A stretch of DNA of 35,873 nt from Hadesarchaea archaeon (GTDB lineage Archaea > Hadarchaeota > Hadarchaeia > Hadarchaeales > Hadarchaeaceae), in NCBI GenBank assembly GCA_030615805.1, contig JAUWYN010000002.1, positions 1-35,873 on the forward strand, read 5' to 3'. Both the position numbers and the translations under genes were made by a program. The notes below the pieces were generated by a model. It was not told the DNA's origin. It saw only the letters and a program-made list of their open reading frames with translations, and searched no databases. This document shows, piece after piece, positions 35,667 through 35,873 of this stretch (position 1 is its first letter; every line of letters begins with the position of its first letter).

Positions 35667-35873
35667 TAACGATTGAGGAAGTTGTGAATCACGAGGGATT
35701 TCAAATGCTAATGGATATTTTACACAAACAGGAAGCAAACCCCAAGCTAGTTGGTGGTCTAGTTCGGCGCGGATGGACGGGCCACGATATAGATATTGAA
35801 GTGTCAAAATTGGGGCTAAAGGTTCCTCTCGAATTAATGTGCCTAAAATTTGGTAGAAAGGGATGGCTTCCTG
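35663..35873 (+). CDS. Small nucleotidyltransferase-like protein, 5' part (continues at 1-170)
   Basis: ATG overlaps the previous stop behind GGGTGAGGGG. The N terminus MITIEEVVNHEGFQMLMDIL leads to LVGGLVRRGWTGHDIDI, the GG...DxD-like signature. The frame runs off the window inside the terminal overlap and is completed by bases 142-170, giving 79 residues on the circle. The truncated length argues for a minimal or degenerate domain. Confidence 0.7.
   Translation, partial: MITIEEVVNHEGFQMLMDILHKQEANPKLVGGLVRRGWTGHDIDIEVSKLGLKVPLELMCLKFGRKGWLP
35733..35873. repeat. Terminal direct repeat, right copy (circular closure)
   Basis: Identical to 1-141. See the left copy; removing one of them gives the circle. 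Confidence 0.95.

Noticed and set aside
1..35873. tRNA, rRNA, head-tail virus genes, restriction nuclease paired with the methyltransferase
   Set aside because: None could be recognised by motif on either strand; absence of similarity is not proof for fast-evolving virion proteins.

Overview
The window is a closed circle written out with a short overlap. Bases 1-141 and 35733-35873 are identical, and a small gene runs across the join (35663 to the end, continuing to 170). The element is therefore about 35,732 bp and seen whole. It is packed with genes, most joined by 1-4 base stop/start overlaps (ATGA, GTGA, TTGA, TGATG), often behind GGAGG-type ribosome sites. I read it as an archaeal virus or virus-like integrative plasmid. 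The evidence is TATA-like boxes in the divergent gaps, many ribbon-helix-helix and zinc-ribbon microproteins, GTG/TTG starts, a tyrosine recombinase, and secreted PKD/Fn3-type proteins anchored at the C terminus. No rRNA, tRNA, DNA polymerase, terminase, portal, HK97-type capsid or tail gene is visible. Archaeal origin is likely but not proven, and I cannot name the host.

Layout. (1) 1-4383, plus strand: zinc-binding microproteins, an origin-like iteron locus (1366-1602) between two DNA-binding genes, two HNH-type genes, a MazG-like pyrophosphohydrolase and small membrane proteins. (2) 4380-11497, plus: eight overlapping genes forming a surface-glycan-like island: GT4 glycosyltransferase, membrane/coiled-coil protein, HPr-kinase-like P-loop protein, nucleotidyltransferase, B12-type radical SAM enzyme, GT2 glycosyltransferase, second nucleotidyltransferase, FkbM methyltransferase. 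(3) 11494-12613, plus: zinc ribbon and very small membrane proteins. (4) 21619 down to 12615, minus: ribbon-helix-helix regulator, secreted coiled-coil membrane protein, second membrane coiled-coil protein, P-loop ATPase with zinc fingers at both ends, tyrosine recombinase, basic micropeptide, and two large modular surface proteins. (5) 21708-26386, plus: membrane-anchored proteins with external beta-rich domains, a CPBP protease and three small integral membrane proteins. (6) 26388-26986, minus: winged-helix regulator and two-TM protein. (7) 27084-35873, plus: RHH, HNH-RHH fusion, zinc ribbons, ParB-like protein, a pentamer repeat array, a phage-type GLTPLLMNR protein, beta-class DNA methyltransferase with an upstream gene carrying a copy of its tail, RecA/RadA-like ATPase and more microproteins.

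How the parts may fit (inference). Regions 4 and 5 diverge from one operator-rich gap (21610-21677) next to the RHH gene, so they look like a co-regulated membrane/virion or secretion module: ATPase, adhesin-like surface proteins and single-TM envelope-like proteins. The glycan island could decorate those proteins or the host surface. Region 7 looks like the DNA modification, recombination and maintenance module. The iteron locus (1366-1602) and the hairpin gap (27580-27874) are the best candidates for replication or partition sites.
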